From AP-15 sp963795485 (GTDB lineage Bacteria > Pseudomonadota > Alphaproteobacteria > ATCC43930 > CGMCC-115725): a stretch of 64,000 bases of DNA. Positions 62,303 to 64,000 of this stretch are shown in pieces. The translations under genes and the position numbers were made by a program. The stretch is taken from the NCBI GenBank assembly GCA_963795485.1, contig CAWCIL010000006.1:806001-870000 (forward strand), in the 5' to 3' direction. Below the pieces are notes generated by a model that searched no databases, was not told where the DNA came from, and saw only the letters and a list, made by a program, of their open reading frames with translations. Positions within the stretch are counted from its first letter, which is position 1. Each line of letters begins with the position of its first letter.

Positions 62303-64000
<1,698 letters not shown>

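Overview
The window is very GC-rich throughout. It looks like a draft chromosome segment from an alphaproteobacterium, probably Rhodospirillales-like. The reasons are the gene order rph-rdgB-hemW followed by xseA/purD, the CaiB-type CoA-transferase and Ltp2-type thiolase-fold genes, the KpsC/OPX capsule genes and the TPR-fused sulfotransferases. The assignment is inference; no rRNA or other taxonomic marker is present.

Layout. 0-2.4 kb: a ThuA-like protein and an FAD monooxygenase. 2.4-8.5 kb (minus): a capsule locus with KpsC, a sulfotransferase-TPR protein, an outer-membrane polysaccharide export lipoprotein and a second sulfotransferase. 8.6-15.4 kb: a PhyH dioxygenase, thiE, two MFS carriers, a small unknown gene and an AdaA-like repair regulator. 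15.4-18.8 kb: a vapC remnant, a cysteine-less thiolase-fold protein with its DUF35 partner, a DUF433/DUF5615 toxin-antitoxin-like pair and a class II aldolase. 19.1-25.3 kb: a large secreted repeat/RTX protein facing a TPR-glycosyltransferase and a TPR-sulfotransferase. 25.6-29.1 kb (minus): a Tat-exported peptide, a DUF4331 protein, a small unknown protein and a nickel/cobalt permease. 29.7-33 kb: a CoA-transferase, tRNA-Arg(CCT), a DUF2905 peptide and an FMN hydroxyacid dehydrogenase. 33.1-36.8 kb: biuret (or triuret) hydrolase, a permease and allophanate hydrolase, which together can turn an imported ureido compound into ammonia. 36.8-45.9 kb: housekeeping genes hemW, rdgB, rph, xseA, purD, moeB, cysK, an Rrf2 regulator and coaBC. 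46-48.7 kb: HicAB and a Tat-exported phospholipase C-like phosphoesterase. 48.9-51.7 kb: a succinate-semialdehyde dehydrogenase gene (gabD) whose 3' end is duplicated around a two-gene nuclease cassette. 52-55.3 kb: a DUF4239 membrane protein, a VanB-like reductase, a cupin and a lipoprotein. 55.5-64 kb (minus): a tightly overlapping glgX-treZ-malQ-treY operon that turns glycogen into trehalose; glgX runs off the right edge.

Two features stand out. First, the gabD cassette carries a RusA-like resolvase and a PD-(D/E)XK-HEPN fusion protein translated as an overlapping pair. It looks like a small acquired island and is the best candidate here for an undescribed defence or toxin system. Second, at least seventeen sites in twelve genes carry net +1 (rarely +2) insertions that break otherwise normal reading frames. 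The one-sided pattern, which also hits essential genes, points to uncorrected sequencing errors rather than gene decay, so the frameshifted genes below are annotated as single genes.
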